64,000 nt of DNA, from NCBI RefSeq assembly GCF_963664135.1, contig NZ_OY760905.1, positions 1,240,001-1,304,000 of the forward strand, read 5' to 3'. The stretch comes from an uncultured Acetobacterium sp. (GTDB taxonomy: Bacteria > Bacillota > Clostridia > Eubacteriales > Eubacteriaceae). The notes under the pieces were generated by a model that saw nothing but the letters and a program-made list of their open reading frames with translations, was not told where the DNA came from and did no database searches. Every line of letters begins with the position of its first letter. The first letter of the stretch is position 1. The position numbers were made by a program, and so were the translations under genes. Shown one piece after another: positions 16,556 to 26,909 of the stretch.

Positions 16556-18577
16556 TTAAACAAAAATCCGACTGCCGACCTGATAAATAATGAATGCAAT
16601 CGCATAGGCCAAACCAATTTGATAGGCCAAGGCAAACAGAAAATCCCGCCAATTTCCCAATTCTTTTTTCATGGTGGCGAGCGCCGCCATACAAGGGGAT
16701 GCCAACAACACAAAAATCACAAAACTATAGGCTGACACCGGGGTGAAAATTTGGCTGATGTTTTCAGTCAAACTACCACCCTGACCGGATGACAGTACAC
16801 TCATGGTACTGATGATCATTTCTTTTGCAGCTATTCCGGTGAGTAAGGCAACGGATGCTACCCAATTGCCGAAACCCAGTGGCACAAAAACCGGAGCAAT
16901 GATCTTTCCAAATGTTGCCAGAATACTTTCATCTGGGGATTGAACCATTTGAAAACCAGGCGTAAAGCTTTGTAAAAACCAGAGCACCACCGAGACTGCA
17001 AAAATAATGGTTCCCGCCCGGACAATAAATTCTTTGGTCCGTTGCCAGACCTGGGTCGATGTATTTTTGAGTTTTGGCAATCGCAGTGGCGGAATCTCCA
17101 GTAAATATCCCGAATCTGCACCCTTAAACCAGGTTTTAGAAAGGACAAAACCGGAGGCAAAGACCACTGTCAAACTGATCAGATACAATGAAAATACCAA
17201 CAAAGTCTGATAGTTGGTAAAAAACACGGAGGCCATCAATACGTAAATGGGCATCTTGGCACCGCAGGAAATAAATGGCGTCAACACGGCGGTCAGCTTA
17301 CGTTCCCGCTCATTTTCCAGGGTTCGGGTTGCCATAATTCCGGGAACTGAACAGCCTAACCCCACTACCATCGGGATAAAAGACTTACCGGACAATCCAA
17401 AATGTCTGAAAATCCGATCCATAATAAAGGCCACCCGTGCCATATAACCACTGTCTTCCAGGATAGAGATAAAGATAAACAAAACCACCAACTGGGGCAC
17501 AAAGGTCAGCACGGCACCAACACCAGTAATGACGCCATCATTAATTAAGGCAATGATCCAATCGGCGGCTCCAAGACTGCCCAGGCCGGTTGCCACCGCC
17601 ACCATTAGCACATCATTGATAAACCACTCAATGCCGCCAATGGTAATTTCGCCTACCAGCGTGATCGATACATAATAAATGACAAACATAAAGAAAAAGA
17701 AGATCGGCAAGGCCGCAAAGCGGTTCATTAGCACCTTGTCCAGTTTATCCTGAAACTGCACGCCATTCTCTTTGGTTTTTTTTGTAGCCTTGCCAATACC
17801 TTCAGTGATAAAGCGATATCGGTAATCTGCGATAGTACTATCCACATCGTGATGTGTCACCGCTTGAATTTTTTTTCTGACTGCATAAATAGCTTCAAGT
17901 AATTCAGTATTTTTATCAATCTTCAGCATGACTTCTTCATCTTTTTCGATCAGTTTAATGGTCCGGAAAAGCCCGGGATAGCCCGGCAATACATCCGGAT
18001 ATTTGCTTTTTATCAAAGATCCAAATTCAGTAAACAGATCCATAATTTCGGGAGGAAAGATCTGCGGGAATTCTTTGAGTTTATCTAACTCGACCATCTT
18101 TTCCACCAGTTTGATAAGCGCATCGATACCCGTTTCTTTTTGCGCAGATATTTCGATAAAGGGATAGCCGAAGATTTCTTCCATCCGCTGTACATCAATT
18201 TCGACGCCGGTTTTCTTGACCACATCCATCATATTCAAGGCACCCACCATGGGACAGTTAAGTTCCATCAGCTGAGTACTTAAATACAAATTCCGTTCAA
18301 TGTTCGAAGCATCAATGATATTGATAATCAGATCCGGACGTTCTTCCAACAGAAAATTACGGGATACAATTTCATCCATGGAATAAGGTGCTAATGAGTA
18401 AATCCCCGGAAGATCCACCAATGTAATATTTTTAGAGGTATCCCGGAGATTTCCCTCTTTTTTTTCGACTGTTACGCCTGGCCAATTCCCCACATAAAGA
18501 TTACTCCCGGTGAGACAATTAAAAAGTGTGGTCTTCCCCGAGTTGGGGTTTCCCACCAAAGCTACCTTATAATTCAT
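16556..18577 (-). CDS. feoB: Ferrous iron transporter FeoB
   Basis: Main Fe(II) permease of the inner membrane. The N-terminal G domain shows G1 (GNPNSGKTT, residues 8-16), G3 (DLPG) and a NMMD element in place of canonical NKxD, followed by a helical linker (about 170-270). The membrane core (about 290-670) carries two Gate-type regions with SCGAKMPIYVLMA and GCSVPGIMATRT, whose Cys residues line the proposed pore. Length 673 is normal. GAGGAAACG precedes the ATG. It is co-transcribed with feoA and the Cys-rich peptide. Confidence 0.96.
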   Translation of the reverse strand: MNYKVALVGNPNSGKTTLFNCLTGSNLYVGNWPGVTVEKKEGNLRDTSKNITLVDLPGIYSLAPYSMDEIVSRNFLLEERPDLIINIIDASNIERNLYLSTQLMELNCPMVGALNMMDVVKKTGVEIDVQRMEEIFGYPFIEISAQKETGIDALIKLVEKMVELDKLKEFPQIFPPEIMDLFTEFGSLIKSKYPDVLPGYPGLFRTIKLIEKDEEVMLKIDKNTELLEAIYAVRKKIQAVTHHDVDSTIADYRYRFITEGIGKATKKTKENGVQFQDKLDKVLMNRFAALPIFFFFMFVIYYVSITLVGEITIGGIEWFINDVLMVAVATGLGSLGAADWIIALINDGVITGVGAVLTFVPQLVVLFIFISILEDSGYMARVAFIMDRIFRHFGLSGKSFIPMVVGLGCSVPGIMATRTLENERERKLTAVLTPFISCGAKMPIYVLMASVFFTNYQTLLVFSLYLISLTVVFASGFVLSKTWFKGADSGYLLEIPPLRLPKLKNTSTQVWQRTKEFIVRAGTIIFAVSVVLWFLQSFTPGFQMVQSPDESILATFGKIIAPVFVPLGFGNWVASVALLTGIAAKEMIISTMSVLSSGQGGSLTENISQIFTPVSAYSFVIFVLLASPCMAALATMKKELGNWRDFLFALAYQIGLAYAIAFIIYQVGSRIFV

Positions 18578-18637
18578 TTCGTTTCCTCATTTCCATTTAT
18601 GCCAAGTAAAATGCCATTCTGGTGATTATTTAAACAA

Positions 18638-18661
18638 CGAAACCACCTTTCGGTGGTTTCG
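18638..18661 (-). other. Hairpin between feoA and feoB
   Basis: A perfect 10-bp stem closed by a GAAA tetraloop on the minus strand, followed by TTGTTTAAAT. The T-run is poor, so it may be a partial terminator or stability element that lowers feoB relative to feoA. Confidence 0.5.
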
Positions 18662-18669
18662 ATCGTCGA

Positions 18670-18894
18670 TTACTGAACCATTAATATATTTTCTGCGTCT
18701 TTTTTTCTGAGACTGAGTGAATATCCTCTTAAACGAACCTCAATGGGATCCCCAAAGGGAGCGGTTTTATTAACTTGAATCTCTACACCTGGTGTTACAC
18801 CCATATCCATCAGTTTGCGTCGCATTAAGCCTTCGACAGCGATTGAGCCTACACAGGCTTTTTGACCCGGTCGTAAATCTTTTAATGTAAACAT
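18670..18894 (-). CDS. feoA: Ferrous iron transport protein FeoA
   Basis: Small cytosolic SH3-like partner of FeoB (74 residues). The family pattern is clear: TLKDLRPGQKACVGSI, then RRKLMDMGVTPGVEIQV and DPIEVRLRGYSLSLRKKDAE. The ATG at 18894 is chosen over a TTG six codons upstream because GAAGGTG sits 7 bases before it. First gene of the feo operon, behind a Fur-box promoter. Confidence 0.94.
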   Translation of the reverse strand: MFTLKDLRPGQKACVGSIAVEGLMRRKLMDMGVTPGVEIQVNKTAPFGDPIEVRLRGYSLSLRKKDAENILMVQ

Positions 18895-18960
18895 ATGCAC
18901 ACCTTCTATCAAAATGATTAAATTTATATGTGAGATCCATATAACTCTTTTGTTAGCCTA

Positions 18961-18991
18961 ATTATACTCTAATTGAAAATCATTGTCAATT
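18961..18991 (-). promoter_or_regulatory. feo promoter overlapped by a Fur-type box
   Basis: On the minus strand, TTGACA (18984-18989), a 17-bp spacer and TATAAT (18961-18966), a full consensus. A 21-bp near-palindrome at 18971-18991 (AATTGACAATGATTTTCAATT on the minus strand) covers the -35 and most of the spacer and resembles a Fur box. Iron-loaded Fur would block the polymerase, as expected for feoAB. Confidence 0.85.
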
Positions 18992-19035
18992 ACATTATTG
19001 ATTCTTTTTTTGTATTAAGATTTATTTAAACGAAT

Positions 19036-19066
19036 CAAAAAAAGAAAGCTGAGAATCAGCTTTCTT
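19036..19066 (-). terminator. Terminator after uvrA
   Basis: Minus-strand hairpin (19042-19052 / 19056-19066) followed by TTTTTTT. It serves the uvrB-uvrA transcript; repeat element A1 sits between the uvrA stop and this hairpin. Confidence 0.75.
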
Positions 19067-19082
19067 GAGGATGTCCAAAGAC

Positions 19083-19289
19083 ACCGTTCCGACCAATTGT
19101 TAATCTGTTGTCTGCTGCGGGATCGGACAATAATAAGAAATTAAAAATTTCTTATTATTCGCGGGCAGTCGCCAACTACAAGCAAGCTTGTGATTGGCTC
19201 GTTGCCTCCTCGCAGGCTACGCCGTGTTCACCCCGATGCATAGGGTCTGCCCTTTGGGTACAACATGATTTAACAATTGTCGATACTAC
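19083..19289. repeat. Repeat family A, copy 1
   Basis: A non-coding element of about 207 bp with imperfect inverted ends (CGACCAATTGTTAA at the left, TTAACAATTGTCG at the right). It shares an exact 23-bp stretch (19242-19264) with the element at 44725-44851. Inside is a nested palindrome (AATAATAAGAAATT and its complement). No transposase is encoded; it looks like a miniature inverted-repeat element. It lies between uvrA and its terminator. Confidence 0.75.
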
Positions 19290-19297
19290 AGATGTGC

Positions 19298-22105
19298 TTA
19301 TTTTAATAGTTTTTTTAAATACTGGCCGGTGTATGATTCCGGAACGCTGGCGATTTCTTCCGGGGTACCCATGGCGATGATCGTTCCACCGCCGTCGCCG
19401 CCCTCAGGGCCCAGATCGATGATATGATCGGCTACCTTGATGACATCCAACTGGTGTTCAATGACCACCACGGTGCTGCCGCTGTCGGCCAGGCGTTGAA
19501 GCACGGTAATGAGCTGATGGACATCGGCAATGTGCAGTCCGGTGGTGGGTTCATCCAGAATGTATAAAGTTTTGCCGGTGTTTCGTTTGCTTAATTCGGT
19601 AGCCAGTTTGATTCGCTGGGCTTCGCCTCCGGATAATTGAGTCGAGGGCTGTCCCAGACGCACATAGCTTAATCCAACGTCGTTTAATGTTTGGAGTTTT
19701 TCATTGATTTTGGGAATATTACTGAAAAATTCCAGGGCTTCTTCTACCGTCATTTCCAGCACATCGGCAATGTTTTTCCCTTTATATTTTACTTCCAGAG
19801 TTTCCCGGTTGTACCGTCTGCCCCCACACACCTCACAGGGTACATAAACATCGGGCAGAAAATGCATTTCGATTTTGATAATGCCGTCACCACTGCATTT
19901 TTCACAGCGACCGCCTTTTACATTAAAGCTGAACCGGCCTTTTTGGTAGCCTCTTGCTTTGGCTTCCGGAGTTTTGGCAAATAAATCGCGAATCTGATCA
20001 AATACCCCGGTATAGGTGGCCGGGTTGGATCGGGGGGTTCGCCCGATGGGAGACTGATCAATGTCGATGACCTTGTCAATGCTTTCAATGCCGTCAATAT
20101 TTTTGTATTTCCCGGGTTTCTTTAAGCCTCGATAGAGCTTTTGGGAGATTCCCTTATAAAGAATTTCATTAATCAGCGTACTTTTTCCGGAGCCAGAAAC
20201 CCCAGTGACACAGATGAATTTTCCCAGCGGGAACTCAACATCCAGGTTTTTTAAATTATTCTCCCTGGCTCCGGTGACTTTGATCGTCTCGCCATTTCCA
20301 CTTCGCCGCATTTCCGGAATCGGGATAAACCGTTTGCCGCTGAAATACTGACCAGTAATGGATTCCGGAGTTGCGATGATTTCTTCAAGACTTCCCTGAG
20401 CGACAATCTGACCGCCATGAAGCCCTGGGCCGGGGCCAATATCAACGATATAATCGGCCGCTTGCATGGTTTCTTCGTCGTGTTCCACGACAATCAGGGA
20501 ATTTCCTAAATCAGTTAGCCGTCGCAGGGTTTCCAGCAGTTTTTGATTATCCCGTTGATGAAGTCCGATGCTGGGTTCATCCAAAACGTACAGCACACCC
20601 ACCAAACCCGAGCCAATCTGGGTGGCCAGCCGGATTCGTTGGGATTCCCCCCCTGACAATGATCCGGCATTTCGTGACAGCGTCAGATATTCCAATCCGA
20701 CGTTTTTGAGGAAATTCAGCCGGGCGTTGATTTCTTTAAAAATCGATTCGCCAATGATCATTTCCCGGTCTGTCATTATTTGGGTTTTAAAGAATTCAAT
20801 CAATTTCCCGATTGACATATCGGTAATTTCGATGATGTTTTTATCATTGATGGTCACCGCCAGACTGGTTGGATTCAGCCGCTTGCCGTGACAGGTCGGA
20901 CAAGGGGTTTCCGACATGTATCGCTCGATCAAAGTGCGCATCCGATCTGACGGAGTTTCAATATAACGCCGCTCCATATTTTTGATCAGACCCTCAAAGG
21001 TTGAAGTATAGGTTCCCGAGAATTTACCTTCATAGGAAATTTCCAGCACCTCATCACTGCCATATAACAGCGCATCAATAAATGCCGGACTGGCATCTTC
21101 AAGTGGGGTGTCGATCGAAAACTGATGTTTTTCCGCCAGGGCTTTAATCAAATTATAATAGTATTTGGAATCGTTTTTTAAGCCAAAAAATTTAATCGCC
21201 CCTTCGGAAATTGACAAGTGCTTCTCCGGGATCAGCAGATCCGGATCGACTTCCTGATGAAAGCCCAGCCCATGACAATCCGGGCACATGCCAAAAGGAT
21301 TGTTAAAGGAAAAGGTGCGAGGCTCCAGGGTATCCATGGCAATGCCACAATCCGCACAAGACAATTTCTCACTAAAAAGCATCTGTTCTCCACCGATGAC
21401 ATCGCAGATCACCAAACCGCCAGCCAGTTTCAGCGCAGTTTCCAATGAGTCAGACAGTCTTTTACCAAGATCCTCTTTGGCAACCAGGCGATCCACCACC
21501 ACTTCGATGGTATGCTTTTTATTTTTATCCAGATTAATTTCGTCGGAAACCTCCATCGGTTCGCCATCCACAACAATCCGCACAAAACCTTCTTTTTTGA
21601 TATGATCGATGATTTTTTTATGCTGCCCCTTTTCTTTCCGGATCACCGGAGCCAGTATTTGAAACTTCGTTTTCGGTGGCAGGGCGAGAATCGCATCGAC
21701 AATTTGATCTACCGACTGGGACGCCACCACCTTACCGCACTTGGGACAATGGGGAATCCCGATTCGTGCATAAAGCAAACGCAGGTAATCGTAGATTTCG
21801 GTTACCGTTCCAACCGTCGAGCGGGGATTTCGGTTGGTCGTCTTCTGGTCAATGGAAATGGCTGGCGACAACCCGTCAATGCTTTCCACATTTGGTTTTT
21901 GGGACTGGCCTAAAAACTGCCGCGCATAGGATGACAGGGATTCCATATAACGACGCTGACCTTCGGCGTAGATGGTGTCAAATGCCAGCGATGATTTTCC
22001 CGATCCGCTGAGCCCGGTAAAGACCACCAACTGATCCCGGGGTATTTTTAAATCGATATTTTTTAAGTTATGCTCTTTGGCACCTTTTATTTCTATGTAT
22101 TTCAT
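19298..22105 (-). CDS. uvrA: Excinuclease ABC subunit A
   Basis: Damage-recognition ATPase of nucleotide excision repair. The 935 residues contain two ABC modules: Walker [10 protein letters not shown] near the N-terminus and GVSGSGKST in the second half, with signature motifs [10 protein letters not shown] and [10 protein letters not shown]. Zinc-finger cysteines ([37 protein letters not shown]) are intact. The start at 22105 is supported by AAGGAG. It follows uvrB by 155 bp in the same direction. Confidence 0.97.
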   Translation of the reverse strand: MKYIEIKGAKEHNLKNIDLKIPRDQLVVFTGLSGSGKSSLAFDTIYAEGQRRYMESLSSYARQFLGQSQKPNVESIDGLSPAISIDQKTTNRNPRSTVGTVTEIYDYLRLLYARIGIPHCPKCGKVVASQSVDQIVDAILALPPKTKFQILAPVIRKEKGQHKKIIDHIKKEGFVRIVVDGEPMEVSDEINLDKNKKHTIEVVVDRLVAKEDLGKRLSDSLETALKLAGGLVICDVIGGEQMLFSEKLSCADCGIAMDTLEPRTFSFNNPFGMCPDCHGLGFHQEVDPDLLIPEKHLSISEGAIKFFGLKNDSKYYYNLIKALAEKHQFSIDTPLEDASPAFIDALLYGSDEVLEISYEGKFSGTYTSTFEGLIKNMERRYIETPSDRMRTLIERYMSETPCPTCHGKRLNPTSLAVTINDKNIIEITDMSIGKLIEFFKTQIMTDREMIIGESIFKEINARLNFLKNVGLEYLTLSRNAGSLSGGESQRIRLATQIGSGLVGVLYVLDEPSIGLHQRDNQKLLETLRRLTDLGNSLIVVEHDEETMQAADYIVDIGPGPGLHGGQIVAQGSLEEIIATPESITGQYFSGKRFIPIPEMRRSGNGETIKVTGARENNLKNLDVEFPLGKFICVTGVSGSGKSTLINEILYKGISQKLYRGLKKPGKYKNIDGIESIDKVIDIDQSPIGRTPRSNPATYTGVFDQIRDLFAKTPEAKARGYQKGRFSFNVKGGRCEKCSGDGIIKIEMHFLPDVYVPCEVCGGRRYNRETLEVKYKGKNIADVLEMTVEEALEFFSNIPKINEKLQTLNDVGLSYVRLGQPSTQLSGGEAQRIKLATELSKRNTGKTLYILDEPTTGLHIADVHQLITVLQRLADSGSTVVVIEHQLDVIKVADHIIDLGPEGGDGGGTIIAMGTPEEIASVPESYTGQYLKKLLK

Positions 22106-22178
22106 GTTGCTCCTTATATTTATCACTATACCGTACTTTTTAAAATGTTTTTCTATCTCAATTTTAGCAGCCTATGCT

Positions 22179-22195
22179 GGCGGATAGTATCCGCC
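22179..22195. repeat. 17-bp perfect palindrome between uvrB and uvrA
   Basis: GGCGGATAGTATCCGCC is a perfect palindrome around one central base, next to CCTACGC. It looks like a remnant of a short dispersed palindromic sequence; no other copy was found here. Confidence 0.4.
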
Positions 22196-22260
22196 CCTAC
22201 GCTTTTAAAAATTAAATTTAATGTTAATAAATCATCTTTTATCATTATTACACTCAGTCA

Positions 22261-24237
22261 CTATCTTCGATAGTGTTTGAGATGGTGTATTTCGTCACGC
22301 AGCTTGGCGGCCCGTTCAAATTCCAGCGCTTCGGCCGCCGCCATCATATCGACTTCCAGTTCTTTGATTTTTACGTCAATATCCACTGCTTCGTCCCCGA
22401 TATCATAGGTTTCCGGCTCTTCAGCCACTTTGGTGGCCTCAATAATTGATCGGATATCCTTTTTAACCGAGCTGGGAGTAATATTGTGGGCTTCATTATA
22501 AGCTGACTGAATCCCCCGACGACGATTGGTTTCACTGATAGCCCGATCCATGGATGGGGTTATTTTATCGGCATACATAATAACGTGGCCTTCCAGATTA
22601 CGGGCCGCTCGGCCGACAGTTTGAATCAGCGAGGTCTCCGAACGCAGGAACCCTTCTTTATCAGCATCTAAAATCGCTACTAAGCCAACCTCAGGCAGGT
22701 CAAGCCCTTCCCTGAGCAGATTGATACCGACCAGGACATCAAAGGTCCCTAACCGTAAATCGCGGAGAATTTTCATCCGCTCAATGGTATCCACATCCGA
22801 ATGGAGATAATTGACCGCAATCCCGTTTTCTTTCAGATAATCGGTGAGATCTTCCGCCATTTTCTTTGTTAGGGTGGTGACTAATACCCGATTTCCTTTG
22901 CCGGTAGTCAATTTGATTTCGCCCAGCAGGTCATCAATCTGACCGGTAACCGGACGAACCGTTATTTCCGGATCAATAAGACCAGTGGGTCGGATGATCA
23001 ACTCAACCGTATTCTGACTATGTTCTTTTTCATATTTACTAGGTGTCGCGGTGGTGAAGACAATCTGATTGATCTTGCCTTCGAATTCCTGAAAATTCAG
23101 TGGTCGGTTATCGTAGGCAGATGGCAACCGGAATCCATAATCCACCAGATTGCTTTTGCGAGCCTTATCGCCAGCGAACATACCACCAATCTGAGGAATG
23201 GAGACATGAGATTCGTCGGCGATGATTAAAAAATCTTTGGGAAAATAATCAATCAGAGTATAGGGCGGCGAGCCTGGGGGCAACCCGTTGATATATCGGG
23301 TATAGTTCTCAATCCCATTGCAGTAGCCCATCTCCCGGAGCATTTCAATGTCATAATTGGTTCGCTGAAGGATCCGTTGCGCTTCTACCAACCGGTTATT
23401 TTGGGTGTATTCATCATAGCGCTGTCGCAGTTCTTCCTGGATTCCCGCAATCGCCCGCTCCAGATTTTCCGGAGTGGTGGTGTGGTGGGAGGCCGGGAAA
23501 ATCGAAACATGATTCAGTTCTCCATAAATTTCACCAGTTAAAGTGTTGATCTCAGTGATCCGCTCGATTTCATCCCCGAAGAATTCCAGGCGAATGGCTT
23601 TATCTGATGATGCCGACGGAAAGATTTCTAGAATATCTCCTCTGACCCGGAAATTATTTCGCTCAAAAGCGATGTCGTTTCGGGTAAATTGGATCTCCAC
23701 TAGCTTTCGGATAATCGCATCACGGTCTTTTTCCATCCCCGGACGAAGCGATAGCATCATGTTTTCATAATCAAAGGGACTTCCCAAACCATAGATACAC
23801 GACACACTGGCAACCACAATGACATCCCGTCTTTCAAACAAGGAAGCAGTGGCTGAGTGACGTAATTTATCAATCTCATCATTGATGGATGAGTCTTTTT
23901 CAATAAAGAGATCTGAATGGGGTACATAGGCTTCCGGCTGATAATAATCATAATAGCTGACAAAATACTCCACCGCATTATTCGGAAAAAAACTCCGAAA
24001 TTCGTTGGTCAGCTGAGCTGCCAAGGTTTTATTGTGAGCAATTACCAGGGTTGGTCTTTGCACGGTCTCAATGACCTTAGCCATGGTATAGGTTTTTCCA
24101 GACCCAGTTACCCCCAACAGGGTTTGATATTTTAACCCATCATTGATCCCTTTAGCAATTTTTTCGATGGCCGGTCCCTGATCTCCCTTGGGTTCGTATT
24201 CCGAGACAACCTCAAATGGATGCTTCATTTCTTTCAT
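22261..24237 (-). CDS. uvrB: Excinuclease ABC subunit B
   Basis: Helicase-like damage verifier that loads UvrC. The 658 residues show Walker [10 protein letters not shown] (about 43-51), the beta-hairpin region beginning [12 protein letters not shown], helicase motifs DESHV and QTVGRAARN, and a C-terminal UVR motif ([13 protein letters not shown]). The ATG at 24237 is preferred because GGAGAG lies 5 bases upstream; a GTG two codons earlier is possible. It is read in one direction with uvrA. Confidence 0.97.
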   Translation of the reverse strand: MKEMKHPFEVVSEYEPKGDQGPAIEKIAKGINDGLKYQTLLGVTGSGKTYTMAKVIETVQRPTLVIAHNKTLAAQLTNEFRSFFPNNAVEYFVSYYDYYQPEAYVPHSDLFIEKDSSINDEIDKLRHSATASLFERRDVIVVASVSCIYGLGSPFDYENMMLSLRPGMEKDRDAIIRKLVEIQFTRNDIAFERNNFRVRGDILEIFPSASSDKAIRLEFFGDEIERITEINTLTGEIYGELNHVSIFPASHHTTTPENLERAIAGIQEELRQRYDEYTQNNRLVEAQRILQRTNYDIEMLREMGYCNGIENYTRYINGLPPGSPPYTLIDYFPKDFLIIADESHVSIPQIGGMFAGDKARKSNLVDYGFRLPSAYDNRPLNFQEFEGKINQIVFTTATPSKYEKEHSQNTVELIIRPTGLIDPEITVRPVTGQIDDLLGEIKLTTGKGNRVLVTTLTKKMAEDLTDYLKENGIAVNYLHSDVDTIERMKILRDLRLGTFDVLVGINLLREGLDLPEVGLVAILDADKEGFLRSETSLIQTVGRAARNLEGHVIMYADKITPSMDRAISETNRRRGIQSAYNEAHNITPSSVKKDIRSIIEATKVAEEPETYDIGDEAVDIDVKIKELEVDMMAAAEALEFERAAKLRDEIHHLKHYRR

Positions 24238-24375
24238 CAGCACTCTCCAATCCGTTCTATGAACATTCGTTCTATTATTCTATCATAGCTTTTTTTTAAT
24301 GGCAAATGATAATCTCTCTCATTTAATAAAATCTTAATTTTTCCCTTTTCAACAAATAGGATAAATCAAATAGAA

Positions 24376-24410
24376 TAAAAATAGAAAGAGCATACCCAAA
24401 GGGTATGCTC
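24376..24410 (-). terminator. Terminator after the S41 peptidase gene
   Basis: Minus-strand stem (24388-24397 / 24401-24410, GAGCATACCC/GGGTATGCTC) followed by TTTCTATTTTT. Confidence 0.82.
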
Positions 24411-24420
24411 AGTGTCATTT

Positions 24421-25620
24421 CTAGTTGCTACCGCTAAGTACCTGCAGTGCTTTTTGAAGCTGGACGTCTTCTTCATCGGTGAAGAGATTATTTTTCATAA
24501 AGTCAGTAGCGTCAATGACGATATTCGGTTCAAGACCTTTTCCGTGAATATTATTGCCATTGGGCGTAAAATATTCGGAATTCGTGACCTTGAACCCGCC
24601 GCCATCGGTGAGACTGATGATTTCCTGAACGATACCTTTTCCATATGTCTTATTTCCTACAAGTTGAGCGGCGCCCGTATCTTGAAGTGCACCGGCTAAA
24701 ATTTCTGCCGAACTAGCTGATCCGCCATCCACAAGGGCAACCATGGGTAAGGCAAGTTGTTCGGTTCCGTCTGACTTATATTCTGTTTTATTCCCATTTT
24801 TATCAACGGTATAAACAACCATGGTATCTCCCAAAATCCGGTCGGCAATTTCCACTGCTTGTTTTACCCCACCACCGGGATTACTGCGTAAATCGATGAC
24901 CAGACCGGTAATGTTCTGAGCCAATAGTTCATTAAGCTGGTTCTCAAAATCAACGGCTGTGTTATCGGCAAACTCGCTGATCTGGATATAACCTTTATCG
25001 CCAATCACCCTGGATTCAACCGTTTTTGCTTCAATGGTTTTACGAACAAGTTGCATTTCGATGACTTCTTCACCTCTAGCAATGGTGATATTAACCGTGG
25101 AGTCCGCCGGCCCCTTCACTTTTGCAACCACCGCATCCGATCCAATCGTGCTGACATCTTCACCATCCACTTTGATAATCTTGTCTCCCGTTTTGATCCC
25201 GGCTGCTTCTGCTGGCGTGCCTTTCTGTGGTGCAATCACGGTAGTAAAGCCCTGATCATCTTCTGTTACTACCACCCCAATACCTTCGTAAACCCCAGTA
25301 GCTGATTCCATGTATTTTTTAAATTCATCGGAGGTAAAATAAGTGCTGTATGGATCGCCAAGACTATCAAACATTCCTTTGATGGCACCGTCAATCAGCG
25401 TTGTATTATCCACGTCTTTATAATACTCGATGCCAATTTGATTCTTCAGTGCCAATAGTTTTTTAATCCCATTCGCTGTTTCCTGACTATCAACATTCAC
25501 AATCAGCTTATTCCCCATCAGAAAATTACCGGTTGTCGCCACTGTAAAGGTGATAATATTTGTGATGATCAGCACTGCAACAATTATGATAATTTTTACT
25601 CTTTTTGATTTATTTTCCAT
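24421..25620 (-). CDS. Carboxy-terminal processing peptidase, S41 family
   Basis: Membrane-anchored serine protease of the CtpA/PrC type. It has an N-terminal anchor (VKIIIIVAVLIITNIITFTV), a PDZ domain (about 105-190, with EGIGVVVTEDDQGFTTVIAP) and the S41 catalytic core. The nucleophile lies in GGSASSAEILAGAL and the Lys partner in NKTYGKGIVQE. The ATG at 25620 is preferred (AGGTGAAG before it). The product is 399 residues. It follows ftsE-ftsX and an M23 peptidase, a common Firmicute order linked to septal cell-wall turnover. Confidence 0.93.
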   Translation of the reverse strand: MENKSKRVKIIIIVAVLIITNIITFTVATTGNFLMGNKLIVNVDSQETANGIKKLLALKNQIGIEYYKDVDNTTLIDGAIKGMFDSLGDPYSTYFTSDEFKKYMESATGVYEGIGVVVTEDDQGFTTVIAPQKGTPAEAAGIKTGDKIIKVDGEDVSTIGSDAVVAKVKGPADSTVNITIARGEEVIEMQLVRKTIEAKTVESRVIGDKGYIQISEFADNTAVDFENQLNELLAQNITGLVIDLRSNPGGGVKQAVEIADRILGDTMVVYTVDKNGNKTEYKSDGTEQLALPMVALVDGGSASSAEILAGALQDTGAAQLVGNKTYGKGIVQEIISLTDGGGFKVTNSEYFTPNGNNIHGKGLEPNIVIDATDFMKNNLFTDEEDVQLQKALQVLSGSN

Positions 25621-25662
25621 TGTCTTCACCTAATCCTAACCTTATCATTTATTCCGAAAAAC

Positions 25663-25702
25663 AGAACAGGAGAAAAGAATCATGATTCTTTTCTCCTGTT
25701 CT
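25663..25702. terminator. 40-bp perfect palindrome between M23 peptidase and ctp gene
   Basis: A perfect inverted repeat of 40 bases (AGAACAGGAGAAAAGAATCA and its complement), with GTTTTTCGG after it on the minus strand. It probably attenuates or ends transcription of the upstream peptidase gene. Confidence 0.75.
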
Positions 25703-25728
25703 TTGATACTTATTGTACGATTAAACCC

Positions 25729-26874
25729 TTAAAATATTCCAAAAGGATCAACAAAGTCTCCGCCGGAAATGACCCCGAAATGCAAATGTGGCCCCGTTGA
25801 ATTTCCGGTCGAACCAACTTCACCAACGATATCACCCTGATTAACGGTTTGACCTGCTGATACCGAAATAGAGCTTAAGTGACCATAATAAGCTTGCATG
25901 CCATTGCCCAAGGCAATAACAACACAATTACCATAACCACCATTCCAGCCAGCTGATAGAACCTGAGCATTTCCCATGGCTCGAACCGGTGTTCCGGTAG
26001 AAGCTCCAATATCAACACCTTCGTGGTATCCGGTATAGGGGTCAGTCCGTGGTCCAAAGTAACTGGTGATCTCACCATCACATGGCCATGTATAGGTACC
26101 CGAAGGTACAAACGTCGTGGATCCACCCGTAGTTGATCCACCATTGGCTGCATTTTGAGCTGCAACCAATGCTGCTATCTGAGATCGCAGATCTGCAGCT
26201 GCTGCTGCCTCAGCATCAAGCTCTGCCTGGGCCTGGGCTACGATTGCCTTATTTTGAGCAACTAAGCTGTCTTTTTGGGCTTTTATATCAAGTTGTTGCG
26301 CCAAACTTGTTTCCTGTTCGGCTTTTTTGCTGACTGTTTTCAGACGATCCGCTTCAATGCTGGCCTTCTTTTCATCAATCACTCTTTTTGTTTCAGCCAA
26401 TGCGTCCAGCGATTCCTTATCTGATTCAATAATATAACGTGACATATCTACTTTTGTTACAAAATCTGCAAAATCACTTGATGTAAACAAGAATTCCAGC
26501 ATACTTCCGTTTCCATACATATACATGGTACGGACGCGTTCATTCATAGCTTCTTCCTGCTCCTGTCGTTTTGCCTCAGCAATATTCAGCTCTTCCTGAG
26601 TTTTTGCTATATTGGCTTCCAAGGCAGCAATTTCTGTATTAATCGAAGCGATAACACCGTTGATCCGATTCATTTCCTCATTTGCCTTGGCAATTTCTGC
26701 TTCAATACCAGCAATGGTGTTCTGGGTCATATCAATTTGATATTGAACTGCTGCCTGTTTTTCATTGCTTTGCTGCAGTTGTTCGGTCAGTGATGCTGCA
26801 TTAACCGGGGATATTGCCAGACCCAATGTTATAATCACACCAATGAAGCTAGAGATAATTCTTTTTCTTGTCAT
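25729..26874 (-). CDS. Secreted M23 peptidase, EnvC-like, copy 1
   Basis: Predicted cell-wall hydrolase or amidase activator (381 residues). A signal peptide (ISSFIGVIITLGLAISPVNA) precedes long coiled coils (about 30-245), then an Ala-rich linker and a C-terminal LytM/M23 domain. Zinc-binding residues are visible as HEGVDIG and PHLHFGV. The coiled coil plus LytM layout is that of the FtsX-stimulated hydrolases (EnvC, PcsB). It follows ftsX by 35 bp, in line with FtsEX control. A close paralogue is encoded 2 kb upstream. Confidence 0.92.
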   Translation of the reverse strand: MTRKRIISSFIGVIITLGLAISPVNAASLTEQLQQSNEKQAAVQYQIDMTQNTIAGIEAEIAKANEEMNRINGVIASINTEIAALEANIAKTQEELNIAEAKRQEQEEAMNERVRTMYMYGNGSMLEFLFTSSDFADFVTKVDMSRYIIESDKESLDALAETKRVIDEKKASIEADRLKTVSKKAEQETSLAQQLDIKAQKDSLVAQNKAIVAQAQAELDAEAAAAADLRSQIAALVAAQNAANGGSTTGGSTTFVPSGTYTWPCDGEITSYFGPRTDPYTGYHEGVDIGASTGTPVRAMGNAQVLSAGWNGGYGNCVVIALGNGMQAYYGHLSSISVSAGQTVNQGDIVGEVGSTGNSTGPHLHFGVISGGDFVDPFGIF

Positions 26875-26909
26875 TCGACAATCCTCCTGTTTTAGACCAT
26901 TTCTAATTA

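Noticed and set aside
18638..18661. Full terminator between feoA and feoB
   Set aside because: The stem is good but the following TTGTTTAAAT is a poor T-run, and feoB needs read-through, so it is listed only as a hairpin.
19108..19380. Plus-strand open frame beside uvrA
   Set aside because: It consists of repeat family A plus antisense uvrA sequence, with no ribosome site and no protein-like composition.
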